This document shows positions 43,676 to 53,761 of a stretch of DNA of 64,000 nt, piece by piece. A program made the position numbers and the translations under genes. The stretch is from Burkholderia sp. Bp9142 (GTDB lineage: Bacteria > Pseudomonadota > Gammaproteobacteria > Burkholderiales > Burkholderiaceae): positions 1 through 64,000 of the forward strand of contig NZ_QTPP01000038.1 of the NCBI RefSeq assembly GCF_003853415.1. Reading direction: 5' to 3'. The notes beneath the pieces were generated by a model. It was not told the DNA's origin. It made no database searches and saw only the letters and a program-made list of their open reading frames with translations. How positions within the stretch are numbered: position 1 is the first letter of the stretch; each line of letters begins with the position of its first letter.

Positions 43676-46600
43676 TTAGCGCAGGTCATCGAGCAACATC
43701 TTCGCCTCTCGTAAGTCAGCGCAGTCGAAACCTTCGGTGAATGCACTATAGACTCCGTACAGCCGCTCACGGGCCGCCTTCATCTTGCCTTGCGTTTGCC
43801 ACAGGCGGGCGAGGCTCAAAGTTGCGCGGAGCTCAAGAGACTTAGCGCGTTGACGACTAGCGACTGCGATCGCTTGTAGAAAACATTCTTCCGCTTCTCG
43901 CTGAACTTCGGATTGGGAGCTCCCAGGCTGATCGATGAGCAGTTCGCCCTTGAGACGATGCAACTCTGCTTCGCAATAGCGCTCCCCGGTCTTGTCTACC
44001 GTAGCGAGTGCCTCAGCCAGCACGCTCAGGCCGGCCGGCGTTTGTCCCGCGTGCCCATAGGCTGTGGCGAGCAAGGCCAGGAAGCGCGATCGCGCCAACT
44101 CTGCGCCGGTTGTTTGGTAGGCGGCCAGGCCCTTGTTAATAAGGGCTATCCCCGGCTCGATGTCTCCCTGTTCAGCCAAGGCCCAGCCCCGAAGGATGGT
44201 TGCATAAGCCAACCAGAATGGGAACGCCTGTTCGGTGGATAGCGTGATGGCGGCCTCGGCGCACTCTTGGGTTAGCCGAGCTTCGCACCGAAACTGATGC
44301 AAGTCGGCCGCCGTGTTCAGGATAAGCGCCAAGCTGGACGGATGTGACATCTTCCGAGCCAAGGCAAAGGCTTCCTGACTTCGCTTACTCGCCTGATCGG
44401 GATAGCCCAGGAACCACAGGCTCCAGCCTGAAATGCTCAGGCCAATCATGTAAGGATCGACCCCGTAGACAAAGGCGTGCTCGCGATGTTGCTCGGGATC
44501 ATAGAGCGCAAGTGCCTGCTCCAGGTGCGCATGTGCAGCGGTAAAGTCACCTTGAAAGTAGCGGTTCATGCCGATTGCGCTATGCGCTTCCACGAGCAAA
44601 CCCGGATCTTGCGCGTTCTGCGCCAGGCGAAGCATCCGCTCACTTAGTTCTTGCGCCTTGACGTGCTCTGCACGTAAGTCGTAATAAACTCGCAGCCCCA
44701 GTTGTGCCGGGAAAACCTCTGCCACTTCACCCACCTGTTCGCATAACGCCAGCGCGCGGGTATAGGCGTCCTTCACCTGTGAAGAGGCAGGGCCTCGAGC
44801 AGCCATCAACGTCGGACCCAGCGCAAGTTGTATAGTAAGCTCCCGGCGAGCACGTTCGGGTGTGTCGGGCATGCACCCCAGCAGCTCGAGTGCCGCCCCG
44901 AGGTGCTGGGCTGCCTCGAAATTGGCCGAACGCAGTAGCGCCTGTTGTCCTGCATACTGCAGATACTCCACGGCCTTCAGAACGTTGCCGCTTTGGCTGT
45001 AATGGCGCGCCAGCTCGTTGCAATAGTCATTGAGCCTGGCAGGGTAGAGTGCCTCAATGGCCTGCGCCGTGCGTTCGTGCAGTACGCTGCGCTGTTCCGT
45101 GAGCAGCGACTTGCCGGCGACCTCCTGTGTGAGGGCGTGCTTGAATGTGTACTCAACCTCCGGAAACGCCGGCCGCTCATAGATGAATTCGGCCGCCTGC
45201 AAGCTCGAGAGCAGGCGGCGCAATTCGTCTTCGGGCAGCCCAGCCTGGTCGCTGCAGACTTGTTTAAGCAGACTCCATGGGAATTCTTTGCCGATCACGG
45301 CGAGGGTTTGCAGCAACGCTTTCTCGGCGGTGCCGAGCCGGTCGATGCGAGCCGCAAGCACACCCTGTACAGTCGTTGGAATATGCAGAGCGTTTGGGGT
45401 TTGCTCGATGCGGTAACGGCCGGGCTCGCCGAGCAGCGCTCCCTCCTCGACCAGGGTTTGGACAACCTCTTCCATGAAAAAAGGGTTGCCATCTGTCTTC
45501 TCCAGGATGAGAAGTTTTAGCGGTTGTAGTGCGGGGTCGTCGCCGAGCAGCGCAGAGAGCAGTCCTTGAGCCTCGGTCTCACCCAACGAGTCGAGCCGTA
45601 GCTGCGTGTAGTAGCTCTTCGGTATCCACTCAGGTTGATACTCTGGCCGGTAGTTAACGAGTAGGAGTATTCTTTCATTGGCCACCCGGCTGGCGAAATA
45701 TGCAAGGAAGGCTTCGGTTTCGCTGTCCAGCCATTGCAGGTCTTCGAACAGCAGTTCGATCGGTTGATTGAGGCTTTCGCGTACGAGTAATCGCGTGATC
45801 GCCTCGAACGTGCGAGTGCGCCGCGCTTGTACGTCCATGTCCGCCAACCCCGAGCTCGGGTCGCTAACGCCAAAAATGGCAAGCAAGTAAGGTAAGAAGT
45901 CCTCGAGACTGCGCTCGAGTGTCAATAACTTCCCAGTGATCTTTTCCCTGCACTGCCGCTCGTCGTCCTGAACGGTGATCGTGAAATAGTGTCGCAAGAG
46001 CTCGATCAGCGGGAGGTAGGGGAAAGCCTTTCCGTGCGAGACAGAAAAGGCCTCGAGCACCAGGTGGCCGCGCTGCGAGCGCTCTTTGAACTCAAGAAAA
46101 AGCCGCGATTTACCGACGCCTGCTTCGCCCGCGACTCCGACGATCTGTCCTTGCCCTGCCGTAGTTTGCTCCAGTGCATGGTGCAACGCTTGAAGTTCGC
46201 TATCGCGGCCAACGAACGGGGCCAGACCACGTCGCGTGGCCACCTGCAGGCGGGTACGCAATGGACCTAGCCCAAGCACTGCGTATACTGCGAGTGGCTT
46301 GGGTACCCCTTTGACTTGGGCCGCCCCCAGAGCCTTGAAATCGAAATACCCTTGTGTGAGCTTATAAGTTGAATCGCTCACGAGGATTGAGGCTGGCGCA
46401 GCCATCGTCTCTATCCGCGAGGCGATATGGATTGTCTGCCCCACCGGGTCATAATCGGCGCGTAGGTCGTCCGTGCGGACAGATCGCACCACTACTTCGC
46501 CGGTGTGTACGCCAACCCGGATATGGAGCGAAACGCCCTGTGCCAATCGGATCTGGTCACTGTGGCGGTGCATCGCCTCCAGCATGCGTAGCGCCGCGTA

Positions 46601-47074
46601 AAGCGCCCGTTGCGGATGGTCTTCGTGAGCGATGGGGGCGCCAAACAACGCCAGAATGCCGTCACCCAGGGATTTCGCCACATAACCTTCATAGTGGTGT
46701 ACTGCTTCCATCATTATCGCGACGACAGGTGCAATCAGTTTGTCAGCTTCTTCCGGATCAAGATCGTGGATCAATGCTGTCGAGCCCGCCATGTCAGCGA
46801 ACAGCGCCGTGATTGTCTTGCGTTCGCCCGCCGCTTCGAATGCGGCTCGTTCGGCGAGGATCCTCTCGGCCAAATGCGGCGGGGTGTACTGGATAGGGAC
46901 GACGGGAACGGCTTGAGGAGCGAAGCCTACCGGTGCGCCGCATTCGCTGCAGAATTTGGCGCTAGGCGCCAGCTTGTAGCCGCAACGCGAGCACTCGCGG
47001 GCCAGCCTCGCGCCGCACCCCTTGCAGAATTTGGCGCTGACGGGATTCTCGAACCCGCAGTTGGAGCAGCGCAT
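43676..47074 (-). CDS. Class III adenylate/guanylate cyclase with AAA ATPase and TPR domains
   Basis: This 1132-residue protein begins with two zinc ribbons (CSNCG...CKGCG and CSRCG...CSECG, residues 3-46). A class III cyclase domain follows at about 80-270 with ALFADMAGSTAL and LGDGILALFG, which hold the two metal aspartates. An AAA/STAND ATPase comes next, with Walker A GEAGVGKSR near 310 and Walker B-like LLFEDLQWLD near 440. The last 450 residues are TPR-like helices. This layout is of signal-integrating cyclases or STAND proteins. The neighbours give no clue to its signal. Confidence 0.9.
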   Translation of the reverse strand: MRCSNCGFENPVSAKFCKGCGARLARECSRCGYKLAPSAKFCSECGAPVGFAPQAVPVVPIQYTPPHLAERILAERAAFEAAGERKTITALFADMAGSTALIHDLDPEEADKLIAPVVAIMMEAVHHYEGYVAKSLGDGILALFGAPIAHEDHPQRALYAALRMLEAMHRHSDQIRLAQGVSLHIRVGVHTGEVVVRSVRTDDLRADYDPVGQTIHIASRIETMAAPASILVSDSTYKLTQGYFDFKALGAAQVKGVPKPLAVYAVLGLGPLRTRLQVATRRGLAPFVGRDSELQALHHALEQTTAGQGQIVGVAGEAGVGKSRLFLEFKERSQRGHLVLEAFSVSHGKAFPYLPLIELLRHYFTITVQDDERQCREKITGKLLTLERSLEDFLPYLLAIFGVSDPSSGLADMDVQARRTRTFEAITRLLVRESLNQPIELLFEDLQWLDSETEAFLAYFASRVANERILLLVNYRPEYQPEWIPKSYYTQLRLDSLGETEAQGLLSALLGDDPALQPLKLLILEKTDGNPFFMEEVVQTLVEEGALLGEPGRYRIEQTPNALHIPTTVQGVLAARIDRLGTAEKALLQTLAVIGKEFPWSLLKQVCSDQAGLPEDELRRLLSSLQAAEFIYERPAFPEVEYTFKHALTQEVAGKSLLTEQRSVLHERTAQAIEALYPARLNDYCNELARHYSQSGNVLKAVEYLQYAGQQALLRSANFEAAQHLGAALELLGCMPDTPERARRELTIQLALGPTLMAARGPASSQVKDAYTRALALCEQVGEVAEVFPAQLGLRVYYDLRAEHVKAQELSERMLRLAQNAQDPGLLVEAHSAIGMNRYFQGDFTAAHAHLEQALALYDPEQHREHAFVYGVDPYMIGLSISGWSLWFLGYPDQASKRSQEAFALARKMSHPSSLALILNTAADLHQFRCEARLTQECAEAAITLSTEQAFPFWLAYATILRGWALAEQGDIEPGIALINKGLAAYQTTGAELARSRFLALLATAYGHAGQTPAGLSVLAEALATVDKTGERYCEAELHRLKGELLIDQPGSSQSEVQREAEECFLQAIAVASRQRAKSLELRATLSLARLWQTQGKMKAARERLYGVYSAFTEGFDCADLREAKMLLDDLR

Positions 47075-47514
47075 TCACATCCCCCATTTTCTTCGGGTGC
47101 GCACCTTGATAATTAGACGCCTCCTATGCGCACGCAGCAAGCGCTCGACAGGTATCGCCCATCAAGGATTTCCTCATACTTATTTTGCTTGGCCATCTGA
47201 TCGCGCAGATCTCAGGCTGCGTCTGTATATCACTGACCGCAACGATCATCTGGTCGGAGAATTTTTTTGAGTTATATCTCTTGGTTTGAATGTTCAGGCC
47301 ATGACTCTTCTCGTCGATCACACAGGCCCACACGATCCGTGCTCGCTATTTCAACGCTCGTGCTGTGAGTCGATCGCGCTCGTTCCGCTTTACACAAGTT
47401 GTGCCTTCGGTCGTCCGCTTATCGCCGCCTCGTCGTATTCATGCATTTACCACACAACTACAGGCCGCAACTTATTCAATGAAATTCCAACGTTCAACAC
47501 CAAGTCAACCAAGC
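47075..47514 (+). other. Intergenic region between cyclase and GlxA-type regulator
   Basis: The 440 bases hold the promoter of the cyclase gene on the minus strand. A series of short frames on both strands shows no coding character or family match. No terminator with a clear T-run was found. Confidence 0.5.
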
Positions 47515-48513
47515 TTATTCTTCTGCGGGCGGATGGCGGCGAAAGCGACCGCGATAGGCCCCTGGGCTGAGCCCTACTTTTTCCTTGAACAGTCGGGAAA
47601 ACGAACTTGCGTCGATGTAGCCTACCTTGGCAGCAATTGCCTCGACGTTGAGGTCGCCTGCCTCAAGTAGACCACGTGCCGCTTCGATTCGCAGGCTTTG
47701 CAAGTAACGCAGAGGCGCTTGATCCAGTGCGGCCTGAAATCGACGAATAAGCGTTCGCTCGCCAACGCCAAGTTCGCTCGCCATCTCCGACATCCGGACC
47801 TCTTTCGTCATGTGCTTCTGCAGCCAGTGCTGAGCGCGGTGGACCAGGGAGTCAGCGTGAGCTTTATCGGCAAGCAGCGGTAAAAAGGGGGTTTGCTTGG
47901 TCTGGCTGACATCGATGAGCATTGTTTTCGCGACTTGTGACGCGATCGTTGGTCCTGATAGGCGCTCGACGATGCGAACAGTCTGCAGCAGATATGACGA
48001 TTGGGCGCCGGCACAAATCAGCCGGTCGGCTTCGGTGATAACCGGTTCGAGCTGGAGATTGACCCGAGGGAACTTACTGCGGAACTGCTCGGCAAGCCAC
48101 CACGTTGTCGTAGCAGGTCGCCCGTCCAGCAGGCCGGTTTCGGCGAGAACAAAGGTGCCCGTGCAGTTCGCCGCAAGACAGGCGCCGGAATTCCACTGCG
48201 TAACGAGCCAGTCGCATGCAGTGGATTGGCTCGCCAATAGCTTGTCAAACGCTTTGCTGCTCGCATAGTGCGCGCTGGGAACGAAGACAAGGTCGAACTT
48301 CTCCCGCGGGCGAATCGACAGCGTGTTCACCTCGAGTCCATTGCTCGTTCTGACAGGCTGACCCGTTGGCGATACGAATCGCCATTCGTATTGTGAAGTC
48401 GCATCACCCAGCTGTCGCCGCAAGTGCGAATTCGCGATCTGAAGTATGTCGGCAAACCCTCCCAGACTAGAGGCATAGCAATCGTCATACGCTAGGATGG
48501 CAGCGCGGTGCAT
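47515..48513 (-). CDS. GlxA-family AraC-type transcriptional regulator
   Basis: ATG 48513 is used (a GTG at 48525 is possible), giving 332 residues. The N-terminal DJ-1/PfpI-like domain has RAAILAYDDCYASSLGGFADIL and the elbow AANCTGTFVLAETGLLDGRPATTTWW, with a cysteine at the usual place. The C-terminal AraC HTH has two helix-turn-helix units, ending in GYIDASSFSRLFKEKVGLSPGAYR. It is divergent from the quinone reductase gene at 48977 and is likely to control it. Confidence 0.92.
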   Translation of the reverse strand: MHRAAILAYDDCYASSLGGFADILQIANSHLRRQLGDATSQYEWRFVSPTGQPVRTSNGLEVNTLSIRPREKFDLVFVPSAHYASSKAFDKLLASQSTACDWLVTQWNSGACLAANCTGTFVLAETGLLDGRPATTTWWLAEQFRSKFPRVNLQLEPVITEADRLICAGAQSSYLLQTVRIVERLSGPTIASQVAKTMLIDVSQTKQTPFLPLLADKAHADSLVHRAQHWLQKHMTKEVRMSEMASELGVGERTLIRRFQAALDQAPLRYLQSLRIEAARGLLEAGDLNVEAIAAKVGYIDASSFSRLFKEKVGLSPGAYRGRFRRHPPAEE

Positions 48514-48525
48514 GTCCGATTTCAC

Positions 48526-48872
48526 ACAATATATGTCAATTTAGACAATGTACACGAACGCGACGCGGTCGGAAACTTGACTCGTCCGAAGGTCATCGCC
48601 CAGCGTGCCCCACATGTGGCGATCTCGTGCCGCTTCACCGCAGCCAGAAGGAGAAGGAGCCCGATGAAATCCAGTCTTGTCGAAGGACGGTACTCTCGCG
48701 AGATCGAGCATCGTCGACCTGCACGCCAGCACGGGAGATACGGAAGGATCAGGGTGTTGATCGCAAGCGATTTACGCCCCGATGGCCTTCCGAGTGAGAA
48801 GGCGAATCTGACCGGGAGTCAGAGTGGGTTGCGCCAAGTTGTTTTTGTCCGTCATTTCACGGTGCTGGCGAG
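48526..48872 (+). other. Divergent promoter region
   Basis: The stretch separates the GlxA-type regulator from the small peptide and quinone reductase genes. It should contain the operator of the regulator. No palindrome stood out by eye. Confidence 0.4.
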
Positions 48873-48959
48873 ATGAAGGGCCTCTATTGCGGGTATTTCG
48901 CGGCAGGAATTGCCGTCGCTGCGATAGCAGCAGTGCTGGCCTATATCGCAATTTTTTAG
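48873..48959 (+). CDS. Possible 28-residue membrane peptide
   Basis: ATG 48873 gives a peptide of 28 residues, MKGLYCGYFAAG followed by IAVAAIAAVLAYIAIF, which is a single hydrophobic helix after one lysine. GGCGAG lies just before the start. It ends 17 bases before the quinone reductase and would share its transcript. Small membrane peptides with such a layout exist, but this could also be chance. Confidence 0.35.
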   Translation: MKGLYCGYFAAGIAVAAIAAVLAYIAIF

Positions 48960-48976
48960 ACTGAAAAGCTACCCTA

Positions 48977-49696
48977 ATGAAAGTGCTAATCGTTCACGCT
49001 CACCCGGAGCCGAAGTCGTTCTGTTCCGCCCTGAAGACTATCGCAGCAGAAGTGTTCGAGGCGCACGGGCATGAGGTGCAAGTCTCGGACCTCTATGCAA
49101 TGCGCTTCAACCCGGTTGCATCGGCCGATGATTTCGGGAGCCGATCCAATTCCGACTACTGCGTCTATGCACTCGAGCAGCGTCACGGGGTTTCCACCGG
49201 GACGATTAGCCCGGATATCCAGAATGAGCTGGACAAGCTCATGAAATGCGATCTTCTCGTATTGAATTTTCCTCTGTTCTGGTTTTCGACGCCGGCAATC
49301 CTGAAAGGCTGGCTTGACCGGGTTCTCGTTTCCGGAACCGTGTACGGTGGCACGCACTTTTATGACCGAGGTGGCCTTCGGGGAAAGCGCGCAATCGTCA
49401 GCTTGACGTTGGGCGGGCAGCCACACATGTTCGGCAACGATGGCGTGCACGGCCCACTTGACGGGATGCTGAGGCATCTCTTGCAGGGAACGCTGGGCTA
49501 TACGGGACTCGACGTATTGGCGCCCTTCGTCGCTTGGCATGTACCTTATGTTACGACCGAGGAGCGATTGGACTACTTGAAGGCGTGGCGTGAGCGCCTT
49601 CCGTCACTCGATAATGAGGTTCCCCTCGCGTTCCCGAGTCTCAATGACTTTGACGAGTACCTGCATCCAATGAGCAAGCAACCCATTCCGTTGTGA
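48977..49696 (+). CDS. NAD(P)H quinone oxidoreductase, NQO1/KefF-like flavodoxin fold
   Basis: The 239 residues form a flavodoxin-like fold: VLIVHAHPEPKSFC at the start (phosphate loop), NFPLFWFSTPAILKGWLDRVL near 95 and SLTLGGQPHMFG near 145 contact FMN or FAD and the quinone. Such enzymes reduce quinones by two electrons. Its regulator is probably the divergent GlxA-type protein. It may protect against quinones produced by the catabolic island. Confidence 0.9.
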   Translation: MKVLIVHAHPEPKSFCSALKTIAAEVFEAHGHEVQVSDLYAMRFNPVASADDFGSRSNSDYCVYALEQRHGVSTGTISPDIQNELDKLMKCDLLVLNFPLFWFSTPAILKGWLDRVLVSGTVYGGTHFYDRGGLRGKRAIVSLTLGGQPHMFGNDGVHGPLDGMLRHLLQGTLGYTGLDVLAPFVAWHVPYVTTEERLDYLKAWRERLPSLDNEVPLAFPSLNDFDEYLHPMSKQPIPL

Positions 49697-49934
49697 AAAG
49701 AGTGTAGCGCTCGAAACTTGCCAATTTCGCGAGTGTTCTTGCCAAGGTGAGGCAGGGGTTCGCTGCAAATCTGTCAAACATCAGTTTTCCGAACTGCTTG
49801 GGTTTTGGATCCGTGGTTACTTGACGGAGGCATCGTGTATGTACCACGGCAAGTGTCACGGATTGGCGCAATGAGGCCACCTGGAATGGTCCCGAAACGC
49901 GATATCGAAGGATCTCCAGAATGCATTTTTTTGT

Positions 49935-50320
49935 TCACCGCGGGATTTCGTGGAACGCAGCACGGATCTTGAGGAGGAAGTATTCCTCCTCGCGATACCC
50001 GTAAGCCCGGCGCTTGACGACAGGCCTTTTGCGCCCAAGCGGGCTTCCGATAGAACCGGAGCAGCTTGAGTTCGTCGCGTAACACGTAGACGCATAACAG
50101 CGATTGATTGACCGCAAGCAGTTCCTTCAGGTGCACGGCCTGATCTGGCTTGAGATTATGGCGGTTGCGCAGCAACAGCCGCCAGCTGGACTTCAGAACT
50201 TTCCGGGCAGGCTTGAGATGTCGGAGTTGATTGGCCTGATTCACCCGCACCCGATCGATCACCTCGCGGCCATACTTGGCCTCCACGTGGTACAGATGTC
50301 CGTCATTCGCGCGATCGCGG
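49935..50320 (-). pseudogene. ISL3-family transposase remnant
   Basis: Two frames on the minus strand together cover the last part of an ISL3 transposase. One gives VEAKYGREVIDRVRVNQANQL, RLLLRNRHNLKPDQAVHLKELL and VYVLRDELKLLRFYRKPAWA. After a frameshift the other gives VKRRAYGYREEEYFLLKIRA and the stop at 49935. The N-terminal half and the inverted repeats were not found. The insertion sequence is dead. Confidence 0.75.
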
Positions 50321-50943
50321 TCAACAGTTCGGTGCCGCCGAGTTCGTGGGCCGATATGCCGAGCGCCAGCAACGTCGCATCGCCGATTTCGAAATGAAAC
50401 GCGAGCTAAGCAGCCCCGCTGCTTCCGGATCGACGCTTCAACGCCGCATGACGGAAAGAGCGATGAAGCGTGCGACATCTGTATTTGGTTGATGCTATGG
50501 CATCTAAATCCGGATATGACATTGGATTGTAGTAGCTAAGTTCAGGTGTCCGCATTTCGACCCGCCGTAAGCTGACTGAACGCTGGCAATCCAGCGTCGG
50601 AGGCTTCGATGGCTGCGGCGGAACGGATCCCTGGATCAAAAAACAGGACCCTCATGCTTCTTACTCTCATCATTTCGAGTTGGTCGTCCACGGGCTCAGG
50701 TAGTGCGAACAGACTCTCGATGGCGATACATCCGGGCTCGGGTTGTGGCGACGTGGCTCGGCACGTCCGTAAGCGCGTCTAGTCGCAAACCGTGCGCAAT
50801 CGGAAACGCGTTTAGATTATTGTGGTTAACACGAACGTTGCCTAAAGATTGGTGCGGAACTGTCGCTAACTGAGTGACGCCGTCGCAACGAAAGCGGCTT
50901 CCCACTAGCATTTGCCAAAACTCAACTATCGAGACTGGTCAGG
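50321..50943 (+). other. Non-coding stretch before the chemotaxis receptor
   Basis: The region of about 620 bases has no gene I can support. It probably contains the rest of the decayed insertion sequence and the promoter of the receptor. In-frame stops upstream of 50944 exclude a longer receptor in the same frame. Confidence 0.45.
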
Positions 50944-52506
50944 ATGAGCAAAATTCGTTCGACTGTTGGCCGCGTCCGGCGGCTGTATTCTTCCCTGATG
51001 AAGCGCTACCCTGACGGTTTTTCGCTAGACATCTCGAGTCAAGTCAACGTTGGCGAACACGCGACACCGTTGCTGATGAGCGGCACGCGGCGAGTTACTT
51101 GCGATCACGCGCCACTTGACGAATGGAGCAAACAGACGCACGGCGGTATGGCTTCAATCTTTGTGCGCGCTAACAACGATTTCGTTCGTGTGGCAACCAA
51201 TATAACGAATGCGTCCGGACAGCGGGCGGTTGGTGTAGTGATGGACCGCTCACATCCAGCTTACGGATTGAATCGCAAGGGACAAGCCTTTTACGGCTAT
51301 GCATCGGTGGCGGGCCACAAGTATATTGTCGACTACCAGCCGATCCTCGATAGCGACGGCCAGACGATCGGTAGTCTCGCCGTCGGCTTCAATATCAGCA
51401 ACGTCCGTATGCTGACCCTTGCCGAGAAGTTCGGAATCGGAACGGCGGGCAGCGTGGCGGTAGTCCTTGTCGCGCGGGATTTGATTTCGGCGGCAATCAG
51501 TTCCGCAGATCCGACGGGGAGGGCCCAGTTGCTGGCGAGCCTCGGCATATCGGTATTTCTCGGCCTCGTGGCATATGCGGCGGTCGAGCGATTTGCGAGT
51601 CGTTCGCTGCGTGAAGCCGCGGAGGCCGCGCGACGATTAGCGCGTGGCGATCTCTCTACGCAGACGTCGGTTAGACGCGGCGACGAGATCGGTGGAATCC
51701 TCGATGCACAGAACGGCATTAATGTTGGCCTTTCGACTCTGATCGGTCGTGTACGCGAATCGACCGGTGGCCTGACAGCGGTCGCTGACGAAATCGCCAC
51801 TGGCAACGTCGATCTCTCTTCTCGGACCGAGGCACAGGCCGGCTCGTTGGAGCAAACGGCAGCTGCTATGGACGAACTTACTTCGACTGTACGGAACAAT
51901 GCCGAAAATGCTCGTGAGGCCCAGGCTTCAGCGCAGTCGACCGTCCGGACCGCAGTCGATGGCGCAAAGCTAATGGACCGGGCGGTCCTCAACATGGCTG
52001 GAATCCGGGAGGCGTCGCATCGGATGTCGGATATTGTGGGAACAATTGAGGGAATTGCGTTCCAGACGAATATTCTTGCATTGAATGCTGCGGTTGAGGC
52101 CGCTCGAGCCGGGGCCGAAGGGCGGGGTTTCGCGGTGGTCGCGCAGGAAGTGCGTACACTGGCGCAGCGCAGTGCGAATGCAGCTCGCGAGATCAAGGAA
52201 CTGATCGGTGAAGCAGTAGGAAAGATCGACGCTGGCGGGCAGCTTGTCGATCAGGCCGGCCAAAATATGTCGCGGGTCGTTGATTCGATTCATAACGTGG
52301 CGGGCCTGATGGCGGAGATCAGCAGTGCCAGCGACGAGCAAAGTACCGGAATTGAGGAAGTCAATCGAGCGGTCGGGCACATGGACGAAATGACTCAGCG
52401 GAATGCGGCACTAGTCGAAGAGGCCGCTGCGGCGGCAACCAGTATGCGGCAGCAGACTAGCGTGCTTGAAGACGCGGTGAAGGCGTTCAAGCTCGCGACC
52501 GCGTGA
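50944..52506 (+). CDS. Methyl-accepting chemotaxis protein, possibly N-terminally truncated
   Basis: The 520-residue receptor has a Cache-like sensor region (about 25-155, with [22 protein letters not shown] and [10 protein letters not shown]), a membrane helix at about 195-215, a HAMP domain ([21 protein letters not shown]) and a signalling domain with the hairpin tip [21 protein letters not shown]. No hydrophobic helix precedes the sensor, so the first membrane anchor found in normal receptors is missing. In-frame stops lie upstream. It may be truncated or use a different start. Substrate unknown. Confidence 0.85.
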   Translation: MSKIRSTVGRVRRLYSSLMKRYPDGFSLDISSQVNVGEHATPLLMSGTRRVTCDHAPLDEWSKQTHGGMASIFVRANNDFVRVATNITNASGQRAVGVVMDRSHPAYGLNRKGQAFYGYASVAGHKYIVDYQPILDSDGQTIGSLAVGFNISNVRMLTLAEKFGIGTAGSVAVVLVARDLISAAISSADPTGRAQLLASLGISVFLGLVAYAAVERFASRSLREAAEAARRLARGDLSTQTSVRRGDEIGGILDAQNGINVGLSTLIGRVRESTGGLTAVADEIATGNVDLSSRTEAQAGSLEQTAAAMDELTSTVRNNAENAREAQASAQSTVRTAVDGAKLMDRAVLNMAGIREASHRMSDIVGTIEGIAFQTNILALNAAVEAARAGAEGRGFAVVAQEVRTLAQRSANAAREIKELIGEAVGKIDAGGQLVDQAGQNMSRVVDSIHNVAGLMAEISSASDEQSTGIEEVNRAVGHMDEMTQRNAALVEEAAAAATSMRQQTSVLEDAVKAFKLATA

Positions 52507-52860
52507 ACGTCCGATTGGAGGCTAACCGTGTACATGTTCGACGCGACGAACCGGCTGATTCATCTGCACTTTACAGCGACCGAATCGACCTTCTGATGCT
52601 ACGAGGGACAGCCCGCGTAGGCCCCCAGAAGCAAAACCGTTGATCGGGACCGTTTACCGGAAGGGGCATGCAAATGGATGCACCTGAGGGTACCCTACAA
52701 GGCACACCGCGATCACCTGCAGGCCGTTTGTCGCCTTTGAATTGCGCGAAATGAACTGGGAGCGGTCACTCGGTGATGGTGTACTTGCTTCTGCCGCTCT
52801 CCTTGATCGTACTCCCAGTGTTTCAAAGCCGATGATTTCGCCGGTTTTACAGGTAGCGGA
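52507..52860 (+). other. Non-coding stretch before an integrase remnant
   Basis: No complete gene is seen in these 354 bases. The sequence from about 52650 contains pieces that may belong to the decayed integrase that follows, in other frames. Confidence 0.4.
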
Positions 52861-53404
52861 GTGCTTGCGAGGTCCGGCGTCGGCGAAGCGCTCATGACGC
52901 GATGGACTGATCTTGACTTCAAGACACGCACGCGGAGGACTCCTCCAAAGGAGCATACGAAGTCGAGCGCGGCGATTGCGATTCATCTGTCCGATTTCGT
53001 CCTTGCGCAGTGCGCGGCACTGCAGATTGTGCGCGCGAGATTGCCCGAAGGTGAGTCGCGTCGAGAATTCGTATTCCCGTCGCAACGAGGCAAGATTGTG
53101 CACGTCACCATTCATACAACCTGCAAGGCGATCCGCGGCCGGCAATGCGGGAAAGGTGCATCGACCGAAGGTCGCACGACGGCAACGGATGCGCTTATTG
53201 TCTCGGGCGGTCAATGGAAATGCCATGATCTGCGCAGGACGTGCGGGACGATAATGCCCTCGCTCGGCGACGGTACGGGAAACGTGGCTTCCTGTTCGCG
53301 CTGAAATCTGTGCATACAACGGTGGAGCACGATTGGTGCGAGACCGCGCGGCGCGGTTCGCCAAAATCGCTGTACGCGAACTGGCCGCATAGCAGTGCGA
53401 CGCA
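52861..53404 (+). pseudogene. P4-type integrase remnant
   Basis: The frame gives EALMTRWTDLDFKTRTRR, KEHTKSSAAIAIHLSDFVLAQ, REFVFPSQRGK and WKCHDLRRTCGTIMPSLG, that is, most of the catalytic half of a Burkholderia-type island integrase with the HxLRR motif. The frame breaks after GTIMPSLG, and the part that should carry LGH and the tyrosine is lost or scrambled, although a piece RDRAARFAKIAVRELAA is visible near 53340-53400. It is different from the intact integrase at 8.6 kb and marks an older island end next to the Moc-like cluster. Confidence 0.75.
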
Positions 53405-53761
53405 TCAGCAGATGCGCCGGTGATCGTGGCAGCGCGTGGGGGCTGCTGCTGTCATGGCAGGTCATGAAGGCCGCTTGTCGTGGTGAGCAAGGCGGAAATC
53501 CGGCGGGAGAATCGAAGAAATGACATTGAAATATCATTTTGCTTCGACCGCCTGATTCAAATTGATAGATTTCCGATGTCTCGTGATTACGGTCCGTTGA
53601 TTGACGGGCCGCCGTTCCCTACAGTTTCGATCACGCATGGCCGAGCCAGTGCCAGCGGAGCGGCGAAAGGACTCATGCGTCCTGCTCGACGGAGATCATT
53701 GGCCGCGCGGCAGCGTCACGTCAGGTCCGTCGTTCGATACAGACAAATGATGGAGACATTG

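Noticed and set aside
53480-53761. Long upstream extension of the sugar-binding protein
   Set aside because: The signal peptide begins at 53762 with a ribosome-binding site; the extension is Arg-rich and would hide the signal.
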